From Sphingopyxis sp. PAMC25046 (GTDB lineage: Bacteria > Pseudomonadota > Alphaproteobacteria > Sphingomonadales > Sphingomonadaceae): a stretch of 64,000 nucleotides of DNA. Within the stretch, counting starts at the first letter, position 1, and each line of letters opens with the position of its first letter. The stretch covers positions 1 to 64,000 of the forward strand of contig NZ_CP039250.1 of assembly GCF_004795895.1 (NCBI RefSeq). The letters run 5' to 3'. The notes beneath the pieces are model-generated. The model was not told the origin of the DNA. It saw only the letters and a list, made by a program, of their open reading frames with translations, and searched no databases. Made by a program: the position numbers and the translations under genes. This document shows positions 42,943 to 53,508 of this stretch, one piece after another.

Positions 42943-45900
42943 ATGAACGCGGAAATATTCAACAAAGCGACTGGCGAATCTAGCTCCGTTCCTTTGGATT
43001 CCATTGATCTGAACAATCCCAGCGTTGTCCGGCTCCAGATGAACCGCGCGGATGTCGCGGGGCTCGAACGGCAGGGTGATGATCTGATTATTCGCCTTCA
43101 GTCGGGCGAGACGATCCGCATTGTTGATTTCTACGTCGCCGGTCCGGACGGTGTTGCCAGCGACCTCGTTCTGCAGGAGCCGGACGGCAGCATGTGGCTG
43201 GCCCGGCCGGGAAGCGGCACGCAATTCTATGAACTCACGGACTGGGGCGAACTCGTGCCAGGGGCGGCGCTTGCGACCGATGCAGGTGGCGCCGGTGCCG
43301 GCATTCTGTTGCCCGCGCTGGGGCTGCTCGGTGCGGGCGGTCTTGTTGCCGCCGCAGCCGGCGGTGGCGGCGGTTCGGATGACGGGATAGATCCGCCAGC
43401 TCCGCCACCCTCGGACGTGACGCCGCCCGCCGCGCCGACTGCCGATGTCGATGATGCGACGGGTGCGACGGTGACCGGCACGGGCGAGGCTGGTGCGACG
43501 GTGACGGTTTATGCGCCCGACGGAACGACGGTGCTAGGTACTGGCACGGTGCAGCCCGACGGCACCTATAGCGTGGCGATTCCGGCGCAGACCAATGGCG
43601 AGGAGTTGACGGTCACCCTGACCGATGCGGCAGGCAATGTGTCCCCGCCGACTTCGGCCACAGCGCCCGACCTGACGGCGCCCGACGCGCCGACCGCCGA
43701 GGTCGACGATGCAACGGGCGCGACCGTGACGGGTACGGGCGAGCCCAGTGCGACGGTGACGGTCTATGCGCCTGATGGAACAACGGTTCTGGGCACTGGA
43801 ACAGTTCAGCCCGACGGCAGCTACAGCATGACGATCACCCCGGCGCAGACCAATGGCGAGGAGCTGACAGTTACCCAAACCGATCCCTCGGGCAATGAAT
43901 CAGCACCGATTTCGGCTACCGCGCCTGACCTGACGGCTCCTGACGCACCGACTGCCGATGTCGATGATGCGACGGGTGCGACGGTGACCGGCACGGGCGA
44001 GGCTGGTGCGACGGTGACGGTTTATGCGCCCGACGGGACGACCGTGCTCGGCACCGAAACGGTGCAGCCTGACGGCACCTACAGCGTGACAATCACTCCG
44101 GCGCAGACCGGCGGCGAGGCGTTGACGGTCACGCAGACCGATGCGGCGGGCAATGAGTCCGGTCCGACAACAATATTGGCGCCCGACTTCTCCGACGTGA
44201 CCGCGCCCGCCGCCCCGACCGCTGATGTCGACGATGCAACGGGTGCGACGGTGACCGGCACGGGTGAGGCCGGTGCGACGGTGACGGTCTATGCGCCCGA
44301 CGGGACGACGGTGCTCGGAACCGGAACGGTGCAGCCCGACGGCAGCTACAGCGTGACGATCCCGGCGCAAACCAATGGCGAGGAGCTGACGGTTACCCAG
44401 ACCGATCCCTCGGGCAATGAATCGGCGCCGACTTCGGCCACCGCGCCCGATCTGACGGCACCCGACGCGCCGACCGCCGATGTCGATGATGCGACGGGTG
44501 CGACGGTGACCGGCACGGGCGAGGCTGGTGCGACGGTGACGGTTTATGCGCCCGACGGAACGACGGTGCTGGGTACTGGCACGGTTCAGCCCGACGGCAG
44601 CTACAGCGTGACGATCGCCCCGGCGCAAACCAATGGCGAGGCGTTGACGGTCACGCAGACCGACGCGGCTGGCAATGAGTCGGATCCGACGACGACGCTG
44701 GCGCCCGACTTCTCCGATGTGACCGCGCCCGATGCGCCCACGGCGGACGTTGATGATGCGACGGGCGCGACGGTAACGGGTACGGGCGAGGCTGGTGCGA
44801 CGGTGACGGTCTATGCGCCTGATGGAACAACGGTGCTCGGCACCGGAACCGTTCAGCCCGATGGCAGCTACAGCGTGACGATCCCGGCGCAAACCAATGG
44901 CGAGGAGCTGACGGTTACCCAGACCGATCCCTCGGGCAATGAATCGGCGCCGACTACGGCCACCGCGCCCGACCTGACGGTTCCTGACGCCCCGACCGCC
45001 GATGTCGACGACGCGACGGGCGCGACGGTAACTGGCACGGGCGAGGCCGGTGCGACGGTGAGGGTCTATGCGCCCGACGGGACGACGGTGCTCGGAACGG
45101 GGACGGTGCAGCCCGACGGCAGCTACAGCGTGACGATCGCCCCGGCGCAAACCAATGGCGAGGCGTTGACGGTCACGCAGACCGACGCGGCTGGCAATGA
45201 GTCGGATCCGACGACGACGCTGGCGCCAGACTTCTCCGATGTGACCGCGCCCGATGCGCCCACGGCGGACGTTGATGATGCGACGGGTGCGACGGTGACC
45301 GGCACGGGCGAGGCTGGTGCGACGGTGACCGTCTATGCGCCTGATGGGACGACGGTGCTTGGAACCGGGACGGTGCAGCCCGACGGCAGTTACAGCGTGA
45401 CGATCACTCCCGCCCAGATCGATAGTGAGGAACTGACGGTCACGCAGACCGATCCCTCGGGCAATGAATCGGCGCCGACTTCGGCCACTGCGCCCGACCT
45501 GACAGTTCCTGACGCACCGACTGCCGATGTCGACGATGCGACCGGCACGACGGTGACGGGCACGGGCGAGGCTGGCGCGACGGTGACCGTCTATGCCTCC
45601 GACGGGACGACGGAGCTTGGCACCGGCACGGTGCAGCCCAACGGCACCTACAGCGTGACGATCACCCCGGCGCAGACCAATGGCGAGGCATTGACAGTCA
45701 CGCAAACCGACGCAGCGGGCAATGAATCGGCTGGAACTTCAGTGACGGCACCTGACCTCTTCGATGCCTTTGACAATCTAGACAGCGCGTCGCTTGATCT
45801 GGTTCCGGTAACGGCCGATGTCGACGTGGGCAGCGCCAATTACCTATTGCTGGTGTCGCTTGCGACGGTCGATCTCCAGTTGGATCTGGCTGGCCTGCAG

Positions 45901-47631
45901 CTGCTGGGGATCGAGCCGGTGTCCTTCACGGTCGATCCGGGGCATGAGCTTGACGCGACTTTTGAATATGGCGGTCTGCTCGATATTGGCCTGGCAGCCG
46001 ATTATCAGGTGGTCATCCAGAAGCTCGTCGATGGCCAGTGGGTCGGGGTCGATGGCGATGGCGAGGCGACGCTGCTAGACCTTGGCCTGCTCAACGGCGA
46101 TCTGGTGGGTAGCCAGAATCTCGACGCTGGCGAATATCGCGCCTTCGTGACCTTCGATGGCTTGCTCGGCGGCGGGGTGCTCGGCACGCTCGACGTCAGC
46201 GGCGTCGACAGCGATTTTACCCAGATTGCCAACATCATCGCGATAACGGCCGACGGCAATGTGATCACCGATGCCAATGGAACCGGTGAAATCGACCTCG
46301 CGCCGGTTGGCACGGTCGTCAGCAGCGTGACGGTCGATGGCGTGACCACCGATGTAACCGCCGACGGGACGGTAGTGGTCGGCGAGTTTGGCACGCTGGT
46401 GATCGATCTCGACGGCAGCTATGTCTATACGCCGACCGAGGACGCGGCGAATATCGGAGCCACGGAGACGTTCGTCTACACGCTCGAAAGTCCAGGCGGG
46501 GCGCAGGAAAGCGCGTCGCTGGTCATCGAGATCGGCAGCCCCGATGTTACGGCGGCCCCGGTCGCGACTGACGATGCGGCCACGGCGGCAGTGCTCTATG
46601 AAAATGTAGTCACCGAAGTATCGACGCCGCTCTTCACGCTGAACAACGGGATCATCGGCACCGAAAGCGACATTGCGACCTTCGCGGTCGCCGCCGACAC
46701 CGAATCCGATGCGACGGTGAATATCGGAGTCAGCAGCCTGATCACGCTGTTCCCAAGCTATACGGTGACGCTGACGAACACCGATACCGGGATCGTCGTC
46801 GATACACAGAATGTCACGGCGATTGCGGACTTGCTGGGTCTCGTGAGCGCCAGCGTGACCTTTGCCGATCTGCCGCCCGGCAACTACAGCATGGAGGTAT
46901 CGAGCACCGGAATAGGCACGGGCTATACTTCGACCGTGGTGTTGGACGAGGATGTCACCAACCTCACCCAATTCCAGGTCGATGAGGTGAGCGCCGCCGA
47001 CGGGAATCTGCTCGAGAACGACGTTACGGGTTCGACCTTTACTGCCATCCTTGTCGACAGCGGCGCCGGCTTTCAGGAAATCGGCAATGCGCCGGTAACG
47101 CTGACGGGCACCTATGGTAGCCTGACCATCGATGCGGCGGGCAATTATCATTATGAGCCTGACAGCGGCCTGGCCTATTTCGCGACCGATCAGGTGGAGG
47201 CATTCAGTTACCAGATCCAGCATCCGAATGGCGAGGTCGTCCAAGCCGAACTGATGGTTACGGTCGATGTCATCGATCCGGGTGGCGCGCTGCCCATAGC
47301 GGCGGCATCTGTGATGTCCGCAATGTCGTTTGAGACCGAAGATGTGATCGTGCTCGACAGCCTCGGCGGCGAAACTATCGCGGGCGCCACGTCGCCAACG
47401 AATCTTGGAGCCCTTGCCTTTGATCTCTTTGAGGGAAGCGGCGATCTCGTGGATGTACTGACAGGTTACCTGGGAGAAAGCGAGGCTGTTGCCGACGGAA
47501 GCGGCGGCTCTGCAAGCAGCGGAGATATCGCGGGCATCGACCTGGCTGCGGTTCCCGTTGCCGATCCACTGGCATTTATCTCCATATTACAGGATGATGA
47601 ACTGAACGCCAATAACCAAATGTTAATCTGA
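42943..47631 (+). CDS. BapA-like giant adhesin with nine Ig-like repeats
   Basis: 1562 aa from ATG 42943 (TTGGAGA upstream). Residues 1-150 form a BapA-type prefix (IFNKATGESSSVPLDSIDLNNPSVVRL) ending in a Gly/Ala-rich link. Nine near-identical Big_6-type modules follow (about 167-940). The C-terminal part has two unlike modules with a NLLENDVTG motif and ends DPLAFISILQDDELNANNQMLI, the region presumably read by the type I exporter. No RTX nonapeptides are seen. Surface adhesion and biofilm are the likely role. Confidence 0.9.
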   Translation: MNAEIFNKATGESSSVPLDSIDLNNPSVVRLQMNRADVAGLERQGDDLIIRLQSGETIRIVDFYVAGPDGVASDLVLQEPDGSMWLARPGSGTQFYELTDWGELVPGAALATDAGGAGAGILLPALGLLGAGGLVAAAAGGGGGSDDGIDPPAPPPSDVTPPAAPTADVDDATGATVTGTGEAGATVTVYAPDGTTVLGTGTVQPDGTYSVAIPAQTNGEELTVTLTDAAGNVSPPTSATAPDLTAPDAPTAEVDDATGATVTGTGEPSATVTVYAPDGTTVLGTGTVQPDGSYSMTITPAQTNGEELTVTQTDPSGNESAPISATAPDLTAPDAPTADVDDATGATVTGTGEAGATVTVYAPDGTTVLGTETVQPDGTYSVTITPAQTGGEALTVTQTDAAGNESGPTTILAPDFSDVTAPAAPTADVDDATGATVTGTGEAGATVTVYAPDGTTVLGTGTVQPDGSYSVTIPAQTNGEELTVTQTDPSGNESAPTSATAPDLTAPDAPTADVDDATGATVTGTGEAGATVTVYAPDGTTVLGTGTVQPDGSYSVTIAPAQTNGEALTVTQTDAAGNESDPTTTLAPDFSDVTAPDAPTADVDDATGATVTGTGEAGATVTVYAPDGTTVLGTGTVQPDGSYSVTIPAQTNGEELTVTQTDPSGNESAPTTATAPDLTVPDAPTADVDDATGATVTGTGEAGATVRVYAPDGTTVLGTGTVQPDGSYSVTIAPAQTNGEALTVTQTDAAGNESDPTTTLAPDFSDVTAPDAPTADVDDATGATVTGTGEAGATVTVYAPDGTTVLGTGTVQPDGSYSVTITPAQIDSEELTVTQTDPSGNESAPTSATAPDLTVPDAPTADVDDATGTTVTGTGEAGATVTVYASDGTTELGTGTVQPNGTYSVTITPAQTNGEALTVTQTDAAGNESAGTSVTAPDLFDAFDNLDSASLDLVPVTADVDVGSANYLLLVSLATVDLQLDLAGLQLLGIEPVSFTVDPGHELDATFEYGGLLDIGLAADYQVVIQKLVDGQWVGVDGDGEATLLDLGLLNGDLVGSQNLDAGEYRAFVTFDGLLGGGVLGTLDVSGVDSDFTQIANIIAITADGNVITDANGTGEIDLAPVGTVVSSVTVDGVTTDVTADGTVVVGEFGTLVIDLDGSYVYTPTEDAANIGATETFVYTLESPGGAQESASLVIEIGSPDVTAAPVATDDAATAAVLYENVVTEVSTPLFTLNNGIIGTESDIATFAVAADTESDATVNIGVSSLITLFPSYTVTLTNTDTGIVVDTQNVTAIADLLGLVSASVTFADLPPGNYSMEVSSTGIGTGYTSTVVLDEDVTNLTQFQVDEVSAADGNLLENDVTGSTFTAILVDSGAGFQEIGNAPVTLTGTYGSLTIDAAGNYHYEPDSGLAYFATDQVEAFSYQIQHPNGEVVQAELMVTVDVIDPGGALPIAAASVMSAMSFETEDVIVLDSLGGETIAGATSPTNLGALAFDLFEGSGDLVDVLTGYLGESEAVADGSGGSASSGDIAGIDLAAVPVADPLAFISILQDDELNANNQMLI
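43424..45760 (+). repeat. Tandem array of nine Ig-like modules
   Basis: Modules begin (at the codons for ADVDDATG) at 43441, 43696, 43954, 44221, 44476, 44743, 44998, 45265 and 45523. Steps are 255, 258, 267, 255, 267, 255, 267 and 258 bases. From the fourth on they alternate 255/267, giving a 522-bp two-module period. Confidence 0.92.
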
Positions 47632-47647
47632 AGCTCCGACCCTCCTT

Positions 47648-47690
47648 GGCGAGCGCTCTAGAAATTAGGGCGCTCGCCTTTCTGTTTCTG
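47648..47690 (+). terminator. Terminator after the adhesin gene
   Basis: GGCGAGCGC-N13-GCGCTCGCC followed by TTTCTGTTTCTG, 17 nt after the stop. Partial read-through into the exporter genes is possible. Confidence 0.75.
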
Positions 47691-47716
47691 AATTCTGAAG
47701 CTGAAGTGAGGGGTGA

Positions 47717-49039
47717 ATGCCGAATATACGGCAAGAGAGGAGTAGCCCCGTAAAAGAGATCGGAAAGAGCGCGCTTGTAATTTTTTGCCTTCCATTATTG
47801 ATTGGTGCGGCACCTGCCGACACCGGTCCGATGACATGGGAGGGCGTGGTTCGCGAGGCGGTCCGATGGCATCCCTCAATCACCGAGTCGGTCGGACGAT
47901 TGCGCGAGCAGGCCGAAGAAATCGAAATCGCGAAAGCAGGCTACCGACCACAGATCAGCGCGGGACTTGGGTCAAGCTACGACAATGCGACCCTCAGTCG
48001 CTGGCGCCCCCGGGCGAGCGTTTCCGCGTCGCAGATGCTGTATGATTTCGGCAAGGTTTCAAGTTCGGTTGCATCCGCTGAAGCAGGAACACGGGCGGGG
48101 CGGGCGGAATTGCTCATCTCGGTCGACAGCCTCATTCGCGATACCAGCTATGCGGTGATCGAAATTCAGCGCGACCGGGGGCTGCGGCGGGTGGCGCTCG
48201 ACCAGCTTCAGAGTATTCGCAGTATCGACGAACTGGTGAAGCATCGTTTTCGGCTAGGTGCCAGCACCAAGTCCGACGCCTTGCAGGCGCAGGCGCGCGT
48301 CCAGGCGGCCAAGGTCACTTTACAGCAGATCGAAGCCGAGCAGCGGCGCTGGAACAGCAATCTTGCCTTTCTGCTGGGCAGGCCGACGGCGCCAGAGGTT
48401 TCGCTCGATCCGGCGCCGGGCCTGCACGGCGCCTGCGCGCGCGGCGAACCCGACTGGACGATCGTGCCTGCCGTCATGCAGGCACAGGCGCGGCGCGATC
48501 AGGCGCTTGCCGACCTCAAGCGCAGCCGGGCGGACGGGTTGCCGACGATCTCGCTGGGCGCGGGCGGTGGCGCGGACATTCACGATCCCTTCTCGCGGCG
48601 TGCCGATTATAATTTCGGGATCAGCGTATCGAGCGCCCTTTACAGCGGCGGGGCGCGGAAAGCCCGGGCACGCGGCGCGAGCTATGCGCTCGGCGCGGCC
48701 GATGCAGCCGAAGCGCGCGTTCGCAACGAAGTCGGACGCCTGCTTGCCGAAGCCGAGCGCCAGCTCTCCAGCCTGACGGGCGTTGCCGACACATTGGCGG
48801 CGCGGCAGGCGAGCATGGACGAGACAGGGCGGCTCTACCGCCTGCAATATCTCGACATGGGGACGCGGACGCTGGTCGATCTGCTCAACGCCGAGCAGGA
48901 ACTGCATCAGGTCCGCTTCGACCTCGTCAACACGCGCTACGATATTCGTCGTTTGCAGGTCGACTGCCTTTTTCATTCTGGCGTTCAGCGCGACGTTTTC
49001 GGATTGAGCGGCACGACGGTGAGAGGGGTGGTTCTGTGA
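47717..49039 (+). CDS. TolC-family outer-membrane channel of type I secretion
   Basis: 440 aa with a signal peptide (KSALVIFCLPLLIGAAPAD). The two OEP repeats are visible: MTWEGVVREAVRWHPSITES, and LYRLQYLDMGTRTLVDLLNAEQELHQVRFDLVNTRYDIRRLQ. It forms the outer-membrane tunnel for adhesin export. It overlaps the ABC gene by 4 nt. Confidence 0.9.
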   Translation: MPNIRQERSSPVKEIGKSALVIFCLPLLIGAAPADTGPMTWEGVVREAVRWHPSITESVGRLREQAEEIEIAKAGYRPQISAGLGSSYDNATLSRWRPRASVSASQMLYDFGKVSSSVASAEAGTRAGRAELLISVDSLIRDTSYAVIEIQRDRGLRRVALDQLQSIRSIDELVKHRFRLGASTKSDALQAQARVQAAKVTLQQIEAEQRRWNSNLAFLLGRPTAPEVSLDPAPGLHGACARGEPDWTIVPAVMQAQARRDQALADLKRSRADGLPTISLGAGGGADIHDPFSRRADYNFGISVSSALYSGGARKARARGASYALGAADAAEARVRNEVGRLLAEAERQLSSLTGVADTLAARQASMDETGRLYRLQYLDMGTRTLVDLLNAEQELHQVRFDLVNTRYDIRRLQVDCLFHSGVQRDVFGLSGTTVRGVVL

Positions 49040-51180
49040 CGGAGATGGCCGCCCTTCCGCTGCCGTCGTTTCGCGTGGAGCCGTGGATCGAAGCTTTCCG
49101 GCTGGTCGCGCGTCACTATCGGATGCCCGGTCCCGCCGAGGACAGCAAGCTTGCCAGTCTGTGGAACAATGACGCCGATGATACCGAACGCATTCGAACG
49201 CTAGCGCGCGGTTCCGGCCTGCGTATCCATTTCCTGACGGCCGATCATGTGAAGCTTGCCGCGGAACGCCTGCCGCTGATCGTAGAACTGGCGGACGGCG
49301 GACTCGCGGTCGTTACCGCCATTGATTCGTCGGGCAGCGCGAGCATTGCCGTCATGGGCGAAGGCGGGTTGGAGAATGAGATCGCTGTCGACCGCCTGCT
49401 GGCATCGACGATGCGGTGCATCGTGCCGCGCCCGGCGCGTTCGGTGCGCGATGCGCGGGTAGATACCTATATCCGCCCCTATGAAGACCATTGGCTGCGC
49501 CGGATCATCTTTCAGGACATCGGATCCTATTCGCATGTCCTCGTTGCATCGCTGGTCGCGAACATGCTGGCGCTGGCGGGCGTCCTGTTCTCGATGCAGG
49601 TCTATGACCGCGTTATTCCGGCCGAGTCCTTTCCGACCCTCTATGTCCTTTTTGCCGGAGTCATGCTGGCGATCGGTTTTGATTTCCTGTTCCGTCGCCT
49701 GCGGATGGGTATCATCGACTTGCTCGGCAAGCGGGCGGACCTACGTATGTCCGATCGGGTCTTTGGTCATGCGCTGCGGGTTCGCAGCCGCGACAAGCCA
49801 TCGTCGACGGGCGCCTTTATCGCGCAACTTCGCGAACTGGAGCAGGTGCGCGAACTTCTGACCTCGACCACTGTCGCGGCGCTAGCGGACATTCCCTTCT
49901 TCCTTCTGTTTCTGACGATATTCTGGTTCATCGCCGGCCCGCTGGCTGTTGTTCCACTAGCCGCGCTAGTCCTGCTTCTCGTGCCCGGCCTGCTCGCCCA
50001 GCGGCGGCTTCGCACCTATGCCAATGGGGCGATGCGGGAATCGTCGCTGCGCAACGCGATGCTGGTCGAGGCGGTTCAGGGGCTTGAAGACATCAAGCTG
50101 CTGCAGGCCGAGCATCGTTTCCAGCACCAGTGGAACAATTATAATGCGGCGGCAGCCGAGGCGCAGTTGAAGCTGCGCGGCCTGACCAACAGTCTTACCG
50201 TCTGGGCGCAGAATGTTCAGAATGGCGTGTATGCCGCGACCATTTTCGTCGGCGCGCCGCTCGTCATGGCGGGAGACATCACCACCGGCGTGCTGGTTGC
50301 GGCATCGATCCTCGGGTCGCGCATGATCGCGCCGATCGCGCAGGTCACCCAGATCCTCAACCGGCTTCAGCAGGCCAAGGTCGGCGTCCAAAGCCTGGAC
50401 CAGATCATGGCGCTGCCGATCGACAATCCCGATGACGAGCATCGCATTCAGGTCCCTGCGATCACCGGCGGCTTCAGGTTTCATTCGGCGGTGTTCCGCT
50501 ATGCCGATCCCGATTCCCCGGTCGCGCTGTCGGTGGCGGGGCTGGAAATCGCGCCGGGCGAAAAAATCGCCGTGCTGGGCCGAAACGGGGCGGGCAAGTC
50601 GACATTGCTGCAGGGCTGTTCGGGGCTTCTCCATCCCGCATCGGGGGAAGTGTTGCTCGATGGTCTGGCGCTGCACCAGATCGACCCCGCCGACGTGCGG
50701 CGCGACGTCGGCCTGCTCAGCCAGGGAAGCCGCCTGTTTCACGGAACGATCCGCGAAAATCTGACGCTCGGCCATCCACAGGCGTCGAATCGGGAAATCT
50801 TGCAGGCACTCGAACTGGTCGGGGCAAATGAATTCATCCGCCGTTCGCGCGCGGGCCTTGAACATGTCATTCTGGAAGGAGGAATCGGCCTGTCGGGCGG
50901 ACAAATTCAGGCGTTACTGCTGGCAAGGCTGTTGATTCGCGAGCCGAAGGTCGTGCTGCTCGACGAACCCACCGCGTCGATGGACGAAGGAACAGAGCGC
51001 GTCTTCATCGAGAATTTCGCGAAATGGAGCCGCGATCGTACGGTGATCATCGCCACGCACCGGATGCGCGTCCTCGATCTCGTCGATCGCGTCATCGTCG
51101 TCCACAACGGGGCGATCTCGCTCGATCAACCGAAGGCGGACGCCCTGCGTACCATGCTGACGAAGGGGAAGGCCGCGTGA
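49036..51180 (+). CDS. Type I secretion permease/ATPase (LapB-like)
   Basis: 714 aa, GTG start overlapping tolC. A degenerate peptidase-like N-terminal domain (1-140) precedes six helices (about 165-440) and the ATPase: Walker A GRNGAGKST, signature LSGGQIQ, Walker B VVLLDEPTAS, H-loop ATHR. Drives export of the adhesin. Overlaps the HlyD gene by 4 nt. Confidence 0.93.
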   Translation: MTEMAALPLPSFRVEPWIEAFRLVARHYRMPGPAEDSKLASLWNNDADDTERIRTLARGSGLRIHFLTADHVKLAAERLPLIVELADGGLAVVTAIDSSGSASIAVMGEGGLENEIAVDRLLASTMRCIVPRPARSVRDARVDTYIRPYEDHWLRRIIFQDIGSYSHVLVASLVANMLALAGVLFSMQVYDRVIPAESFPTLYVLFAGVMLAIGFDFLFRRLRMGIIDLLGKRADLRMSDRVFGHALRVRSRDKPSSTGAFIAQLRELEQVRELLTSTTVAALADIPFFLLFLTIFWFIAGPLAVVPLAALVLLLVPGLLAQRRLRTYANGAMRESSLRNAMLVEAVQGLEDIKLLQAEHRFQHQWNNYNAAAAEAQLKLRGLTNSLTVWAQNVQNGVYAATIFVGAPLVMAGDITTGVLVAASILGSRMIAPIAQVTQILNRLQQAKVGVQSLDQIMALPIDNPDDEHRIQVPAITGGFRFHSAVFRYADPDSPVALSVAGLEIAPGEKIAVLGRNGAGKSTLLQGCSGLLHPASGEVLLDGLALHQIDPADVRRDVGLLSQGSRLFHGTIRENLTLGHPQASNREILQALELVGANEFIRRSRAGLEHVILEGGIGLSGGQIQALLLARLLIREPKVVLLDEPTASMDEGTERVFIENFAKWSRDRTVIIATHRMRVLDLVDRVIVVHNGAISLDQPKADALRTMLTKGKAA

Positions 51181-52361
51181 CTGGCCCGTCTGCCGATAGC
51201 TGGACGTTCGGCGAAGGGCGGGACAATCGGCTTCCGTCCGCCGCCCGGCTCGTCTGGCTGCTGTCCGCGCTCTTCCTTGCCGGCCTGGTCTGGGCCTGGC
51301 TGGCGGAACTCGACGAGGTCGCGACCGGCGACGGCCGCGTCGTTCCGACGTCGCGCGAGCAAGTCATCCAATCGCTCGAAGGCGGGATATTGGCCAAACT
51401 TCATGTGCGTCCGGATTCGCTCGTGAGACCCGGCCAGATTCTCGCACAGCTCGACCCCACGCAAGCCGGTTCGACGGTTGAAGAGAGCGCCGCGAAATAC
51501 CGCGCCGCGCTTGCTGCCTCGGCGCGGCTACGGGCGGAAGTCAACCAGACGGTGCTCAATTTCCCCGACGAACTGGAGGACTTCCCCGAGCTCAAGGCCG
51601 AGGAGACGCGTCTCTTTGAGGCGCGGCGCCGCAGTCTTGCCAGCTCATTGGGGCTGATCGACGAATCGCTCGCTCTCATCAGCAAGGAGCTCGCGATCGG
51701 CGAATCGCTGATCGATGTGGGGGCCGCGAGCAATGTCGAGGTATTGCGTCTCAAAAGGCAGCGCGCGGAGCTTGCTCTGAAGAAGGCCGATCTGCGCTCG
51801 CAATATATCGTCGAAGCGCGGCAGGAGCTTGCCAAGGCCGACGAAGAGGTCATGGCGCTGGCGCCCGTCGTCCGGGGGCGATCCGATACGCTCAATCGCC
51901 TGACGTTGCGTTCGCCGGTACGGGGAATCGTCAAGAGCATCGAAGTGTCGACGGTCGGCGGCGTCATTCCGCCCAACGGGCAACTCATGGAGATTATTCC
52001 GCTCGACGACCAGTTGATGATCGAAGCGCGGATGTCCCCGCGCGACATTGCCTTCATCCGGCCGGGACAGCGGGCAACGGTCAAGATCACCGCTTATGAC
52101 TATTCAATTTATGGCGGGCTCGATGGCCGGGTCACGACCATTTCACCCGACACGATCCGCGATGAGGTCAAACCCGAGATATATTATTATCGCGTCTTCA
52201 TCCGGGCCAAGGCCGACGCGCTGGTCAACAAGGCGGGAAAGCATTTCCCCATCGTGCCCGGCATGATCGCGACGGTCGACGTTCACACGGGGCAAAAGTC
52301 GGTCCTGGAATATCTGTTGAAGCCATTAAACCGCGCGCGGGAGGCGCTGCGCGAGCGATGA
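51177..52361 (+). CDS. HlyD-family membrane fusion protein of type I secretion
   Basis: 394 aa from GTG 51177. One membrane helix (LVWLLSALFLAGLVWAWLAEL), a lipoyl half (VIQSLEGGILAKLHVRPDSLVRPGQILAQLD), a coiled coil, and the second half (IVKSIEVSTVGGVIPPNGQLMEIIP). The end VDVHTGQKSVLEYLLKPL is typical of LapC/PrtE. Confidence 0.93.
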   Translation: MTGPSADSWTFGEGRDNRLPSAARLVWLLSALFLAGLVWAWLAELDEVATGDGRVVPTSREQVIQSLEGGILAKLHVRPDSLVRPGQILAQLDPTQAGSTVEESAAKYRAALAASARLRAEVNQTVLNFPDELEDFPELKAEETRLFEARRRSLASSLGLIDESLALISKELAIGESLIDVGAASNVEVLRLKRQRAELALKKADLRSQYIVEARQELAKADEEVMALAPVVRGRSDTLNRLTLRSPVRGIVKSIEVSTVGGVIPPNGQLMEIIPLDDQLMIEARMSPRDIAFIRPGQRATVKITAYDYSIYGGLDGRVTTISPDTIRDEVKPEIYYYRVFIRAKADALVNKAGKHFPIVPGMIATVDVHTGQKSVLEYLLKPLNRAREALRER

Positions 52362-52507
52362 CGTTCCCATTCGCCTCCGGTTGAAACTAGCCGCCGATTG
52401 TTTGCATCAGAAAATCATAATCAGGAAAGGAAATATTTGAATTGTAAAGAGCTTTTGCCCGGCTGGTTGATGATATCGGTCAGCCGAAACAGGGAGGGAG
52501 CGAACAA

Positions 52508-52978
52508 ATGCGCGATCAAGATGACAGCGCCCGGGATGCCGAAGCCGCGGCTACGCCGAGCGTCGTGCGCACGGTCGAGGCACTTTCCCGTGCTGCCGCA
52601 CGGACTGGGAGCGTCGCCGAAAAGCAACTTGTCGAAGGCGCGCGGCAATTGTTGCGGGCAAGGCTGAAAATGGCCCGGATCGCGCCCAAGGGACTGTTGC
52701 GCGATTCCGCCTGGGACATGATGCTCGAACTGTTCATCAATGGCGAAGAAGGTGGTATTCTTTATGTGAAGCAACTCATGCTGATGTCGGGAGAGTCCTC
52801 GACCGCAGCGATGCGGCGCATCGACCGGCTGGAGGAAGCGGGATTCGTCGAAAGATTTTCCGATCCCCTCGATGGCCGTCGCGTCATTGTTCAATTGAAA
52901 GACATCGGGCGCACCGCGATGCTGGCGATGTTGCAGCATGTTTTTGAAACGGACACACAGCCTCCGCCGATCGAATAG
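52508..52978 (+). CDS. MarR-like winged-helix regulator
   Basis: 156 aa, AGGGAGGGAG before ATG 52508. The winged helix lies about 65-140: LMLMSGESSTAAMRRIDRLEEAGFVERFSDPLDGRRVIVQL. It follows the adhesin exporter by 146 nt on the same strand and may control it. Ligand unknown. Confidence 0.75.
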   Translation: MRDQDDSARDAEAAATPSVVRTVEALSRAAARTGSVAEKQLVEGARQLLRARLKMARIAPKGLLRDSAWDMMLELFINGEEGGILYVKQLMLMSGESSTAAMRRIDRLEEAGFVERFSDPLDGRRVIVQLKDIGRTAMLAMLQHVFETDTQPPPIE

Positions 52979-53508
52979 AGCTTTCAAGTTCATTCCTGAC
53001 AGCTCTTCGCCGCAGGAAAAGAATTGCCCATTTTTTGTCTGCTTTCTCGCACCGCGCAACAATAGCTGCCTGTCCGCGATCGGCCATTTCCAGCTTTCGC
53101 GACCCGGGGGCGTGAGATCGGCCCAATGAGTGACGACAGCTCCGTCGAACTTAACGGCGAAATCGCCGTCGATCTATTTTCCGTCGTCCCACTCCGCAGT
53201 GACTGCGCGTCGAAGGTCCTCGCGCCAAATGAGCATCTCCCGACGATCTTTCACGACGGATGTGTCCCTCGCCGCCGCTGGATAAATTTCCGACCGATAG
53301 CCATCCGAGCGGTTCGTTGTGCGCGGTACCCTCGGAAAGGGCGATCGCGACCATATCGACGCGGACGACGCCCGCTTCCAGCAACTGTGCCGGCCGGCTG
53401 TCGGAAGCTTGCACCATTCAGGGTTTTCTCGTCATTAGCTCACCGCGGCGGCATCCGGCGTTGCGGCCGCATGGCGCTTCAACACGGCGCCGAAACTTTC
53501 GTTCGTCA
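52979..53508. other. 530-bp stretch without a supportable gene
   Basis: Short open frames exist on both strands. On the minus strand two adjacent frames give protein-like pieces (LLEAGVVRVDMVAIALSEGT and GYRSEIYPAAARDTSVVKDRR), as from a decayed gene, but no family could be named. Confidence 0.4.

Noticed and set aside
43900..45705. 601-codon open frame on the minus strand inside the adhesin
   Set aside because: It consists of reverse-strand readings of the Ig-module repeats (Arg/His-rich, same period) and ends with them; a repeat artefact.
43424..45760. CRISPR-like array
   Set aside because: Repeats are long, in-frame protein modules without spacers; no array elsewhere in the window.
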